Source: a virus
Length of the DNA: 28,331 nt
Reading direction: 5' to 3' (one strand)
IMG/VR virus record: IMGVR_UViG_3300042388_000128
Coordinates: 1-28,331 of that record
The position numbers were made by a program, and so were the translations under genes. Positions 6,376 through 14,772 of this stretch are shown here, piece by piece. The notes beneath the pieces are model-generated. The model saw only the letters and a program-made list of their open reading frames with translations. It was not told the DNA's origin and did no database searches. Every line of letters begins with the position of its first letter. Position 1 is the first letter of the stretch.

Positions 6376-7440
6376 CTAGAAAGTGCCCGCATCAATCGTA
6401 GCGTTGGGGCTCAGATAATCAGTGCCGTCAACTGCAGCGGAGAAGGCGGAAGTGCCGTTGCCTTTGACTAATCCAGTGAGGGTAGTTGCGCCAGTACCGC
6501 CGTCGCCAACTGCGAGGGTGCCGGTGATAGCCGAGGCGCCCAGATCCAGCGCCAGCTCGGTGCTCTCGATGACCAGGCCGCCGTTCGCCTTGAGGTCGAC
6601 GGAGAACTCAGAACCGACCAGATCCAGGCCGTTGCCGGCGGTGTAAGTGCTGCCAGTAGCAGCCACCGTGATGGTGCCGTTGCCGTTGGTGATCGTGACG
6701 CCGGCGCCAGCGGTGAGGGTTGCCTTGCTCAGGCTGCCGGTGGCGGTATTGCCGATCAGCAGTTGACCGTCGGTGTAGCTGGTTTGGCCCGTGCCGCCGT
6801 AGCCGGTAGCAATCGTGGTGCCCTGCCAGGTGCCGGTGGCAATGGTGCCAACGCTGGTCAGCGAGCTGCTGGTGACGCCAGAGCCCAGCGCAGAGCCGGA
6901 CAGCACCTGAGCGCCGTTGATGTAGTAGCTCTTGCCCGAGGCGAGATCGATGTGCTCGCTGCTGGTCCACGCGTCGGTGGCGTCGACCCAGTTCCAGGTC
7001 TTGTCCGTGGTGCCTTTCAGCGTGATACCGCCGCCATCTGCACCCGCGTCGGTCGGGCTGGCGACGCTGCCCAGCTCAATGTTCTTGTCGTCCACCGTGA
7101 CGGTGGTGCTGTTAACGGTCGTGGTGGTGCCGTTGACCGTCAGGTTGCCGCCGACCGTGACGTTTCCGGTGGTCGAGAGCGTGTCAACCGTGGCGCCGCT
7201 GAAGTTCAGGCTGCCGGTGAAGGTCTTGGCGCCGCTGATGGTCTGCGTGCCGGTCAGCGAGACATACGCGCCAGCACCTGCAATCGCCGGGATTGTGGTG
7301 GCATCGCCATTACCATCGGCGCCTTTGCCGTAATAAAGAACGTCGTCGACCTCGTTGTACGCCAGCTCGGCGTTCTTCAGCGAGGACGGGGCGCCAGCTG
7401 CACCGCTAACCCGACGCTTAATCCGCAGCGTGTTGGCCAT
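6376..7440 (-). CDS. Tail fibre protein, cyanophage-type repeat architecture (354 aa)
   Basis: The N-terminus is MANTLRIKRRVSGAAGAPSS followed by AELAYNEVDDVLYYGKG, the adhesin module shared with the next two genes. After that comes a low-complexity, Gly/Thr/Ser-rich fibre: NVTVGGNLTVNGTTTTVNST, VDDKNIELGSVASPTDAGAD, TLKGTTDKTWNWVDATDAW, GTIATGTWQGTTIATGYGG and GTGQTSYTDGQLLIGNTAT. These segments recur, from memory, in T4-like cyanophage structural proteins. Such repeats form trimeric beta-helices. The end, NATIDAGTF, resembles the DGGNF end of the upstream gene. There is no visible enzymatic domain. Fibre identity is firm; the position on the particle is inferred. Confidence 0.85.
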   Translation of the reverse strand: MANTLRIKRRVSGAAGAPSSLKNAELAYNEVDDVLYYGKGADGNGDATTIPAIAGAGAYVSLTGTQTISGAKTFTGSLNFSGATVDTLSTTGNVTVGGNLTVNGTTTTVNSTTVTVDDKNIELGSVASPTDAGADGGGITLKGTTDKTWNWVDATDAWTSSEHIDLASGKSYYINGAQVLSGSALGSGVTSSSLTSVGTIATGTWQGTTIATGYGGTGQTSYTDGQLLIGNTATGSLSKATLTAGAGVTITNGNGTITVAATGSTYTAGNGLDLVGSEFSVDLKANGGLVIESTELALDLGASAITGTLAVGDGGTGATTLTGLVKGNGTSAFSAAVDGTDYLSPNATIDAGTF

Positions 7441-7718
7441 CAGAAATTGCCTCCGTCAGCAAGTGTGAGCTTGGTGTTTAACGGGCCAGCGACGAACTTG
7501 GCACTAGGACCATCGTAGACAAGAACGCTGCCATCTACTCGACTCACAGCATCAACATCTGACAACCCTGCGAGTGTTCCAGTCCCGCCAGATGGACCCT
7601 GTGGACCAACCGTGGTGGCGGTAACAACAGTGGTCTGAGGTGTTTGAACAACCGTGGTGCGGCCTTCAGTTGTGACCTCGACGGTGTTGTTGACTGTGGT
7701 TACGTTGACGGAGGTCAT
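7440..7718 (-). CDS. Small fibre protein with short collagen-like segment (92 aa)
   Basis: The N-terminal half is almost only Val and Thr (SVNVTTVNNTVEVTTEGRTT), a beta-strand-rich stretch. A brief collagen-like segment follows (GPQGPSGGTG, about 38-47), then a fibre motif (LAGLSDVDAVSRVDGSVLVY) and the end KLTLADGGNF. The 'LSDVD...DGSVLVYD...KF' motif is one I associate with fibres of aquatic phages. It overlaps the gene before it by four bases (ATGA) and the one after it by one base. It is likely a trimeric linker or adaptor in the fibre cluster. Function is inferred from composition and neighbours. Confidence 0.7.
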   Translation of the reverse strand: MTSVNVTTVNNTVEVTTEGRTTVVQTPQTTVVTATTVGPQGPSGGTGTLAGLSDVDAVSRVDGSVLVYDGPSAKFVAGPLNTKLTLADGGNF

Positions 7719-8053
7719 GCCGTGTAACCCTCAGACACGTAGATGGTGCCCTCCAGGTAATACTCCTTCAAGCCCGAGGGGTTGGTGAGCAGCACGTCGT
7801 AGTACGCCTCATCAGGGAAGAGCGTGGTTTGCTCGTCCGTCAGCGAGATGGCAACGGTGCCTGTTACCCGATTGGTGTAGGTGACGGTGAAGTCTGCGTA
7901 CTTAGTTGTACGGCCTTGGTTCCAGACTTGCGCTGCAGCACTCCAGCCGGTCAGGTTGATTGCGGCGTCGTTGCTGTCCTTGAATTGCAGGGTGATGCTG
8001 TAATCCGCTCGGCGCTGGAGCGTGATGTTGTACTGGCCGGGCTGGATTGCCAT
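7715..8053 (-). CDS. Beta-sandwich structural protein, BppU N-terminus-like (112 aa)
   Basis: The sequence is a single beta-rich domain: YNITLQRRADYSITLQFKDS, AAINLTGWSAAAQVW, GTVAISLTDEQTTLFPDEAY and YYDVLLTNPSGLKEYYLEGT. The pattern 'x-G-D-x-x-h-x-h-x-h-x-D-x-x-G-x-x-h-x-L-T-G-W' resembles the Ig-like domain at the N-terminus of baseplate upper proteins such as lactococcal BppU. A perfect ribosome-binding site (AGGAGGT) lies five bases before the ATG, the strongest in this cluster, which suggests high expression. It could be a baseplate or fibre connector, or a neck decoration protein. The fold is inferred from strand pattern only. Confidence 0.65.
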   Translation of the reverse strand: MAIQPGQYNITLQRRADYSITLQFKDSNDAAINLTGWSAAAQVWNQGRTTKYADFTVTYTNRVTGTVAISLTDEQTTLFPDEAYYDVLLTNPSGLKEYYLEGTIYVSEGYTA

Positions 8054-8074
8054 GTCGCACCTCCTGCGACCAGT

Positions 8075-8296
8075 CTAAATCTCTAACAATGCGCGGAGAT
8101 CTTCGACGGTCAAACCAGCGGCTGCAAGTTTTTGTGCAGCAGTTAATGGCGGGGGAGCCGGTGGAGCAGGATCAGCGTTGTTGCCTTCTTCGCACCACAA
8201 CAGGTAGTCCGCGTAATCGGTGTTGGCGGGGTCAGCAGGGATGTAAGCCTGGTCCGCTTGCCGGAAAATGTCAGTGGTGTGGGTGAGTTGATACAT
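8075..8296 (-). CDS. Small protein of unknown function in fibre cluster (73 aa)
   Basis: The start is the ATG at 8296, five bases after the stop of the preceding fibre gene. The longer frame running up to 8509 lies inside that gene and is not used. The protein reads MYQLTHTTDIFRQADQAYIP and DYADYLLWCEEGNN, then a Pro/Ala linker (ADPAPPAPPPLTAAQK) and a helix (AAGLTVEDLRALLEI). The N-terminal half resembles small phage proteins in which a residue such as 'IP.D..N.DY..YL.W' recurs, often next to fibre genes and sometimes at the C-terminus of fibre assembly proteins. A fibre assembly role is plausible. I am sure of the gene, less of the function. Confidence 0.65.
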   Translation of the reverse strand: MYQLTHTTDIFRQADQAYIPADPANTDYADYLLWCEEGNNADPAPPAPPPLTAAQKLAAAGLTVEDLRALLEI

Positions 8297-8301
8297 GGCT
8301 A

Positions 8302-9690
8302 TCAAAGCTCCGCGCTGTAGGTCATGGATTGAGAGCCTGCTGTGGTTTGCGAGTGAGCAACGCCATTGGCATCGAGCAGAGTGGCTGAATAGCCGGAGCC
8401 GCCGCCTGTTCGCGTCGGTGTTGCCCGCATGGGTCTGGGGTGGGTGTAGCTGGTGATTGCAGTGGTGGGGCCGACGTACTGCGTCGCGGCGTAGTAGTAC
8501 CGCTGGCACAGCGCCAACTTGGTGCCGTATGACGGATCCTCAAAGTCAGTGGCGAGGCTGTTCGTGGCTTCAGAATCCTCAAGCTGAACGCCGGTGATGT
8601 AGAAGGTTGCGCCGGATGTACCGACCCAAGACACGGCACCGTTCGGGGCGTGGTAGTTGCCGGATTGCCAAGCGTTGGTGGTGCCGGTCTGGAAGGTGGT
8701 GCCGCAGCCGAGGGTGAAGCGGATCCTGATGCCGGTGCCGCTGTCTTTCAGCCAAGTGCCGGTGGTAGGGCCGGGGATCTTCATGCTGATGCTGAGCCAG
8801 GTGTTGACGTTGCCAGCAGCCACCGTGAAGCTGGTCACATAGCTCTGGTCATTGGCGGAGTTCTGGATTGCTACGCCATAGGTGCCTGAAACGCTCGCCC
8901 TGACACGGAAGGACAGCATTACATCGCGTGAGTTGGCCGCACCCCAGCCCCAGTTAGCGACGCTGTTACCTTCAATTCGGTGCTGAATGCCTGCGTTATC
9001 GCCCGAAGCAACTGTATAGGCGGAGTTGTTTTCAAAGCCGAAGTAGCTATTGAAAAGGATCGGTGCTCCAACAGTGCCGGAGTTGTAGTTGCGCTGGCCC
9101 TTGACTGACATGGAGCCAACCGAACCGTATAGCCAACGATCAATGAAGTATGCGTTGCTGCCTAGCGGGTTAATTAAGGCCGAGTTGTTGTACTGATCAA
9201 CTGCGAAGTCACCGTTGATGACCTTGTTTTTAAAACCGAAGGGGCCGCCGTTGACGTTGGAGGCAATGAACGTGCTGTTGGCAGACAGCGTTCCAGCGAC
9301 GCTGAGGTTGCCGGTGATGGTGCCGCCGGTCAGGGGCAGGAAGCTGCCGGTTGCGGTGCTGTAGCCCTGGGCCTTCACCCACGCCGTCGTGGCGATGTTG
9401 GTGCTGTTGTCGGCAGTGGCGACGGTCGTGGCTGTGGCGGTGGCCAGCGAGGTGGTGCCGCTGACGGTCAGCGCGTTGAGTACATAGCCGCTGGGGGCAA
9501 GCTCGGCCCAAGCGTTGTTAGACCATTTCTGCCAGCGGCTGATCGAGCTGTTCCAGCGGATCGTGTTGGCAGGGATGTTGGTACTGGTCGTGCCGTCAAA
9601 CTGCTGCGCCAGATCCACGTCACGGTCTTTGACCTCGGTGACGAAGTTGGTGTAGGTGCTGGTGAGCTGCGGGTTTGACCAGTTAGCCAT
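8302..9690 (-). CDS. Tail fibre protein with C-terminal carbohydrate-binding-like jelly roll (462 aa)
   Basis: The N-terminal 70 residues (NPQLTSTYTNFVTEVKDRDV, NTIRWNSSISRWQKW) form an adaptor that recurs in phage fibres. Residues 70-150 are a Thr/Ala-rich shaft (NSTNIATTAWVKAQGY, FLPLTGGTITGNLSVAGTL), typical of trimeric fibre repeats. From about 152 the sequence KNKVINGDFAVDQ, AYFIDRWLYGS and, later, FYITGVQLEDSEATNSLATD and YGTKLALCQRYYY mark a jelly-roll domain found at fibre tips and often linked to sugar binding. The last 55 residues are an extra Gly/Ser-rich strand set. It directly follows the J-like tail tip gene and overlaps it by one base, so it is likely attached to that tip. The ligand is unknown. 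Confidence 0.86.
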   Translation of the reverse strand: MANWSNPQLTSTYTNFVTEVKDRDVDLAQQFDGTTSTNIPANTIRWNSSISRWQKWSNNAWAELAPSGYVLNALTVSGTTSLATATATTVATADNSTNIATTAWVKAQGYSTATGSFLPLTGGTITGNLSVAGTLSANSTFIASNVNGGPFGFKNKVINGDFAVDQYNNSALINPLGSNAYFIDRWLYGSVGSMSVKGQRNYNSGTVGAPILFNSYFGFENNSAYTVASGDNAGIQHRIEGNSVANWGWGAANSRDVMLSFRVRASVSGTYGVAIQNSANDQSYVTSFTVAAGNVNTWLSISMKIPGPTTGTWLKDSGTGIRIRFTLGCGTTFQTGTTNAWQSGNYHAPNGAVSWVGTSGATFYITGVQLEDSEATNSLATDFEDPSYGTKLALCQRYYYAATQYVGPTTAITSYTHPRPMRATPTRTGGGSGYSATLLDANGVAHSQTTAGSQSMTYSAEL

Positions 9691-12600
9691 CAGACTCCTC
9701 GTGCGCTCCAGCTAAAATCGCCACTTACTCGGGTTCCCGCTGCATCAAAGAGGAGCACTTTGAAGCTTGTGGGGTAAGGGACATCACTGAAATCATAAAC
9801 CGCTAGGTAAGCGGAAGTCGTCTTGGGCGTCACCGAAATGGCCTGTACATCGACGAAGATGGTGTTGAAGTTGACCGTGGTGCCTCCGCTATCACCAGCG
9901 TTGGCGTACCCAGTGCCAAAGTCCTGCTTCAACTTGGCATCGACGCGAATGTTGAGTGACGAAGCAGTCAGCAGGTCGTCACCTCCAGCCGAAGCAAAGT
10001 CGTAGCGGATCTTGGCGTAGCGGAAATTGGTGGCGTAGACCTCGCTTAAACCTGGGTAGTCGGTCCAAGTGGTGCCATTGAGTGAGGTGCTCAGCGTTGG
10101 TGTCACAGTCAGCGCCCCAGCCACCACCTGACTGGTCAGGGTTGCGGTCACTTTTGAGCCCGCCAGTGTGCCGAGAGTATCGACTACCTCTTCGTAATAG
10201 CCCGTCGTGGCAGACGGCATCGCGTAGTAGGGGTAACCAGCGCTGACTTGGTTTTGCAGCGTCGTCCAGCCGCGGCTGGTGAAATGGCTTTGCCAGGTCT
10301 CGGTGGTATTGACCGCTGCGACAAGGTTGCCGCCTTCAACAGCGACGTTGCTCTTCGTGCCGTTAAAGGTGCTGTTTGTGTCGAGCTTGAGCTGGTAGTC
10401 GGGGGGTTGGTTGACCACAGCTGCGACGGAGCCCGGTGTGCCGTAGTTGCCGGCTGAATCGATGCCTGCCAGCCAGTAGGTGTAGGTGCCGGAGGCCACC
10501 TCAAACACCGAGGTGAAGCGCCCTTGTTTGGTGCCGATCACCGTGGCCGTGGCCCAGGCGTTGCCTTTGCGCAGTTCGTAGGCGTCGATGGGCAGGGTCT
10601 GGGTGCAGTCGTTCCACTGCAGCAGCACGTTGTTGTCGATTACCTGCTGGGTGATGCTGGGCTGGGTGGGAAGGTTGACCTGTGCGTCGGTTTGGCCTGC
10701 TGCACCAACGTTGCCCTTGGCATCGACTGCCGCCACGAACCACCGGCGCACGCCAGACCAGTTGGCCTTGGTCAGGAACACCGTGCCCTGCACCGTGCCT
10801 GCGGGTGTGGCCGTCGCCCAGGTGGACGAGGTGGTTCCGTAGCGCAGCTCGTAATACTGCGTGGACAGGCTGCCGGCCACTGCGCTCCACTGCAGCTCCA
10901 CGTCTGTGCCCTTGAAGGTGTTGGTGACCGATGGAGCAGTTGCGGCGCCAATGGTTATCGAGGCGCTGGCTGCTGTGGTCGAGTACACCTCTGAGGTGTC
11001 GAGCGCCTTGATGTACCAAGTGATGGTGCCGGTGGGCAGCAGGCCGATCTTGGCGGAGGTGGTTTGGAACAGGCCGATCTTGGTGCCCGTGCCCCAGCTG
11101 TTGCCTTGCCAGATTTCGTAGCCCTGCAGGTCCAGCTCGGTGCTTTTGTTCCAGTTCAGCGTGACGCCAATGTCTGGGTCGAGCACTGCGGTGAAGCCGG
11201 TGACAGCAGCTGGAGGTGCCGTCTTACCCAGTGCCGTGGTGCTGCCCTGCAAAGGCGAAGCAGATGGAAGTTCGGCGGAGTTGATCGAAAAGATCCGGTA
11301 CTCGTAGAAGCCAGGTGTGGTGTTGAGGATTTCGTGGAGCGGGCCGCGGACGCGCTCGACGTTCCAGTTGCCTTTGTCCTTACGCCATTGCACTTCGTAC
11401 TCGCTGATCCCAGGCACAGGCAGCCATTCGGCGCTGAGCTTGGAGCGCACGTCGTTTTGGTAGGTATAAAGCGACTCTGCAAAGGTCAGTGACGATGGTG
11501 TGGCGGGGATCTGGTTCAGCGTCGTGACAGACCGGGCTTGGAGCGCAACGCCGCGTTCCACGTAGTTGTATTTCCCGCTATCCCAAGCCAGGGCCGTGAT
11601 TGCGTACTGACTCGGCTCTTCTTCTTTGACGCTGAGCACCCTCCAGCTGGTGGGAAGGATGGCATCGTTCTGGAACAGCCAAGCCGCGTTGACGTTGGGC
11701 GCGGTTGCAAAGGCACTACTTAGCGTGAGGATGTTGCCGCTGATGCTGGAAACACTGCGGTAGTCGACCGTGCCGTCGGGCAGCATTACGTACAGGCGGG
11801 GATTGGTGCCGAGGGTCAAACCAGTGGCGCTATCAAGCGTGATGGTGGAACCGCTGACTGCCTTGATCCGGCCGCCGCGCCTCACGCCAGATCTCACCGG
11901 GTCGGCAATAGCGATGATCTGACCAGGGCGCACCAACACGCCAGCCTCGATGGATGCGGTAAAAGACACCACCTCGGTTTCGTATCTCTCGGAATACAGC
12001 AACCACTCACCCAGCCGATGCGCTTGACCACGACTGGTGCAGGCAAATGCCTCGATCTCCTTGGTAACAACGCCGTACTTGGCGATGGCGGCCTGGTCCT
12101 CAACTACTTCATAGGCGTAATCCCGCAGTGCAAGGTCGAAGTATTTGACCACCGCCACGGTTGAACGCGTCTTCTGCGAGCTGCCCGAGTAGGTGAAGCC
12201 TTGCTCGGTGACGTTGCTGAGACTGAAGAAATAGCTGCGGGTGCCGGGTGCGTCTTGGGTCAGCGTCAGCGAGCCGGCCGACCAGTAGGGCATAGCCCGG
12301 AACACCGAGCACATGTCGTTGACCAGCTTGTAAGCGTCCTCGGCGGTCTGGATATTGACGTTGCAGGAGAAGCGGGGTTCGTAATTGCCCAAGCCATCGG
12401 GGATGCCGTGCCGGCCGGTGGTGGCGTTGTAGTCGTTGGTGCTGCCGCCGGGACGGGTGTTCAGAGCACTGCAGTACACCGAAGCGGCGTAGAAGGACCA
12501 CTTGTCCAGCTGCGTGGAGTTGAGGAACTGCCCGAAGCCATAGCGCGTGCTGGTCAGCAAATCCCAGAGGCACCAGGCGGGGTCGGAGGTCCACTGCGCT

Positions 12601-13457
12601 GCAGCAAAGGTGCCATCCCAGACGCCGCTATAGATCAGCGCACCAGTGGTGGAATCGACGGTTGCGTTACTGGGGATACGAACCTTGATGCCACGAATCA
12701 GGTAGCTGCGGGTAGGGATGCTGCTGAACTGCTCAGCATCGATGCGCATTGCCACCAAAGCCGAGTTGGGATAACGCAGCTTCTTGTATGTGATCTCCGT
12801 GTAACTGGTCCAAGAAAAGGCGTTGGTCAGCTTCGGGTCAGTGCTATCAGCGGTAATGCGCGTAACGCGCACGTTGACGGGGAACGGCCCGCTTAGGCCG
12901 ATGATGTAATCACGCTGGTAGGCGTCTCCGGTGCGGCCAGTAATCGTGTCCTCTACGCGAGTGACAAAAGCGCCACCGTTGACTTGAGTGGAGATCCTCA
13001 GCTGAATGCTGGAGCCATTTACGTCGCCTTCGTTGCTAATGCTTTGAAGTTGCGGGACCGTGATCGTGACGCGAACCGCGTTGGTGTCGGTGGCCGTGAT
13101 ACTGCGCGTTACCGGAGTGCTCTGAGCGACAGTGACATTGACTGGAACTTCGTTGGCAATTTCAGCTGTACGAGGGATGAAAGCCTGGTTCTGCGTTCCA
13201 TTCCGTGTGACATATTCAAAACTTTGGAAGTTGTAGCTGTTGTCTGCATTTTGTAGCGGGGTGTTATTGAGGAAGATCGATTTAGCGCCGTCTTTTAAAC
13301 CTTGAATCTCACCTTCGCTGAGCAGGTCAATCAGTTTTGCGTATGACCGACTATCAAGACTGTCGGCTGCGGTCGAGGGGGTGCGCTGACTACTGCCGCC
13401 GCCGCCCTTGCCGCCGCCTCCGCCACCACCGCCACCAGCACCGATAATCCGTGTCAT
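9690..13457 (-). CDS. Tail tip host-specificity protein (lambda gpJ type)
   Basis: At 1255 aa this is the longest gene and matches the J family, the central tip protein that contacts the receptor. It starts with a striking glycine tract (residues 7-21, broken by one lysine). Conserved segments follow: DSRSYAKLIDLLSEGEIQGL, SIFLNNTPLQNADNSYNFQ and, near 280-330, YSGVWDGTFAAAQWTSDPAW, CLWDLLTSTRYGFG. The region to about 640 holds the tail-hub domains. Four fibronectin type III repeats then follow, beginning near 647, 747, 837 and 930 (conserved patterns such as VTLNWNKSTELDLQGYEIW and VELQWSAVAGS). The C-terminus (about 1020-1255) is beta-rich and probably the tip or fibre-attachment part. It lies downstream of I with an ATGA overlap, as in lambda. 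Confidence 0.94.
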   Translation of the reverse strand: MTRIIGAGGGGGGGGGKGGGGSSQRTPSTAADSLDSRSYAKLIDLLSEGEIQGLKDGAKSIFLNNTPLQNADNSYNFQSFEYVTRNGTQNQAFIPRTAEIANEVPVNVTVAQSTPVTRSITATDTNAVRVTITVPQLQSISNEGDVNGSSIQLRISTQVNGGAFVTRVEDTITGRTGDAYQRDYIIGLSGPFPVNVRVTRITADSTDPKLTNAFSWTSYTEITYKKLRYPNSALVAMRIDAEQFSSIPTRSYLIRGIKVRIPSNATVDSTTGALIYSGVWDGTFAAAQWTSDPAWCLWDLLTSTRYGFGQFLNSTQLDKWSFYAASVYCSALNTRPGGSTNDYNATTGRHGIPDGLGNYEPRFSCNVNIQTAEDAYKLVNDMCSVFRAMPYWSAGSLTLTQDAPGTRSYFFSLSNVTEQGFTYSGSSQKTRSTVAVVKYFDLALRDYAYEVVEDQAAIAKYGVVTKEIEAFACTSRGQAHRLGEWLLYSERYETEVVSFTASIEAGVLVRPGQIIAIADPVRSGVRRGGRIKAVSGSTITLDSATGLTLGTNPRLYVMLPDGTVDYRSVSSISGNILTLSSAFATAPNVNAAWLFQNDAILPTSWRVLSVKEEEPSQYAITALAWDSGKYNYVERGVALQARSVTTLNQIPATPSSLTFAESLYTYQNDVRSKLSAEWLPVPGISEYEVQWRKDKGNWNVERVRGPLHEILNTTPGFYEYRIFSINSAELPSASPLQGSTTALGKTAPPAAVTGFTAVLDPDIGVTLNWNKSTELDLQGYEIWQGNSWGTGTKIGLFQTTSAKIGLLPTGTITWYIKALDTSEVYSTTAASASITIGAATAPSVTNTFKGTDVELQWSAVAGSLSTQYYELRYGTTSSTWATATPAGTVQGTVFLTKANWSGVRRWFVAAVDAKGNVGAAGQTDAQVNLPTQPSITQQVIDNNVLLQWNDCTQTLPIDAYELRKGNAWATATVIGTKQGRFTSVFEVASGTYTYWLAGIDSAGNYGTPGSVAAVVNQPPDYQLKLDTNSTFNGTKSNVAVEGGNLVAAVNTTETWQSHFTSRGWTTLQNQVSAGYPYYAMPSATTGYYEEVVDTLGTLAGSKVTATLTSQVVAGALTVTPTLSTSLNGTTWTDYPGLSEVYATNFRYAKIRYDFASAGGDDLLTASSLNIRVDAKLKQDFGTGYANAGDSGGTTVNFNTIFVDVQAISVTPKTTSAYLAVYDFSDVPYPTSFKVLLFDAAGTRVSGDFSWSARGV

Positions 13458-14053
13458 GCCACCACCTGATCAATATCAATGCCGGCGGAGATCACCACAG
13501 AGCCAACGATGGTTTCGCCGTAGACGATGGGCACGGGCACGCCTTGACGGCTGGTGTTTTGAATACCACTGAAGCTGTAGGACTTTCGTGGGTCATCGTC
13601 ACTGTCTGAACCGCTAGTAACAGTTGGCGTTGGGGTGAGCATCTCTGCCACGCCTCCAAGGGCCAGGCTGATGCCAATGCCGGCAATGATCGGAACAGCT
13701 TGAGCGCCAAGAGTGAGCAGACCGCCAGCCAACGCGCCGGCAGGTGCAAACAAAAAGGCGGCAGCGGCCAAAGCAACCCCTGCAATGATTCTCCCAGTAG
13801 CACCAGCACCAGCCAGCACAGGCACAATGCGAATCTCCTCGCTAACACCGCTGGGGTGGTGCAGCTCTTCCTCAGCAATTTCACGACCACCTACCAGCAC
13901 TTTGTACTGCTGATCTGCCATGTGCTCTTCAAGGTGAGGGAAATTAGTCAGCAAGAACCGGACCGCCTCAGCGGTGTTCGTGACAGCTGCCTCAAACTTG
14001 CGCCGCTTTAGAAACTTTGCCAGGCGCCCATAGATGCGAATTGAGCGCAACAT
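13454..14053 (-). CDS. Tail assembly protein (lambda gpI type)
   Basis: The 199-aa protein starts with a ubiquitin-like domain of about 80 residues (RSIRIYGRLAKFLKRRKFEA, EAVRFLLTNFP, KVLVGGREI, EIRIVPVLAG). A hydrophobic Ala/Gly-rich middle follows (ATGRIIAGVALAAAAFLFAP and IIAGIGISLALGG). The end contains a conserved motif (SFSGIQNTSRQGVPVPIVYG), known from the I family and from the start of some J proteins. In lambda gpI is needed to build the tail tip but is not found in the virion. Its place between K and J and its one- and four-base overlaps with them agree with that role. Confidence 0.9.
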   Translation of the reverse strand: MLRSIRIYGRLAKFLKRRKFEAAVTNTAEAVRFLLTNFPHLEEHMADQQYKVLVGGREIAEEELHHPSGVSEEIRIVPVLAGAGATGRIIAGVALAAAAFLFAPAGALAGGLLTLGAQAVPIIAGIGISLALGGVAEMLTPTPTVTSGSDSDDDPRKSYSFSGIQNTSRQGVPVPIVYGETIVGSVVISAGIDIDQVVA

Positions 14054-14772
14054 CAGCCAACCTGAAGCCTGCCTGCATCGTAATGGCGAAGGCGACGACC
14101 GGAAGATTTTTCAAGCCAGCCGCCGTACAGATCCAAGGACGACAAACGTGGTCGTAGGTGATGAAGTAGCAGGCCATCTCCGACATAAACGCCGACATGG
14201 TTCAGGCTGGAAGAACCGATAGACATCAACACTGCATCCCCAGGCTTTAACTCCTCTTCTTCAGCAATGACCGTGAAGCCAGCCTGACGCCAGCAGTCAT
14301 CGAACATCGGCGCCTTCTCAAACTCCTCGGGCGTGATTGGGCGCTGCCAATCCGGCAGGTCCAGGCCGTGCTCGGCGTACCAGTCCCGCGCCAGCGTCCA
14401 GCAGTCAGTGACGCCCCAGACCCACTGCCGGCCCACCAATGGCGCTTTGTAGCCCGACGGCTTGCACTCCCCCCAGGTCTCGGTGTTGGGGTTGACGATG
14501 TACCACTGCAAGCCGGACTTCTCACAGCTAACAAGGTCGGCCTCGCTGGGTTCAGCAGGCATCGCCGGGTGCGAGTGGACGACAGCAATAACTTCGCCTT
14601 GGTCTTCGGCTGCGGCGTAGTCCTCGGGATCGAGGATGAACTGCTCGGTGGTGAGCGCCAGGTTGCGGCAGGGGATGTACCGCTTTTTGCCCTTGACCAC
14701 CACCAACAGGCCGCAGGCTTCGCGGGGTGCATCGCGCTTGGCGTGCTCCAGTGCTTCAGTGCGCCAGGTCAT
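14053..14772 (-). CDS. Tail tip peptidase, JAMM plus NlpC/P60 domains (lambda gpK type)
   Basis: The 239-aa protein has two domains. Residues 1-105 are a JAB1/MPN-like metallopeptidase domain with E18 and the motif [14 protein letters not shown] (H66, H68, S76, D79), which would bind zinc. Residues 115-239 are an NlpC/P60 cysteine peptidase with the nucleophile in [12 protein letters not shown] (C124) and the histidine in [12 protein letters not shown] (H192). All of these residues are present, so both domains look active. In lambda gpK is required for tail assembly; such proteins may also cut peptidoglycan during DNA entry. It overlaps L by four bases and I by one. Confidence 0.92.
   Translation of the reverse strand: MTWRTEALEHAKRDAPREACGLLVVVKGKKRYIPCRNLALTTEQFILDPEDYAAAEDQGEVIAVVHSHPAMPAEPSEADLVSCEKSGLQWYIVNPNTETWGECKPSGYKAPLVGRQWVWGVTDCWTLARDWYAEHGLDLPDWQRPITPEEFEKAPMFDDCWRQAGFTVIAEEEELKPGDAVLMSIGSSSLNHVGVYVGDGLLLHHLRPRLSSLDLYGGWLEKSSGRRLRHYDAGRLQVG

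Noticed and set aside
6763-7518. Plus-strand frame of 251 codons
   Set aside because: It is antisense to two fibre genes with repetitive composition. No domain and no ribosome-binding site are evident.
8075-8509. Long form of the 73-aa gene starting at 8509
   Set aside because: The extension lies inside the fibre gene 8302-9690 in another frame and has a low-quality Arg/His-rich sequence. The ATG at 8296 sits right after the fibre stop.
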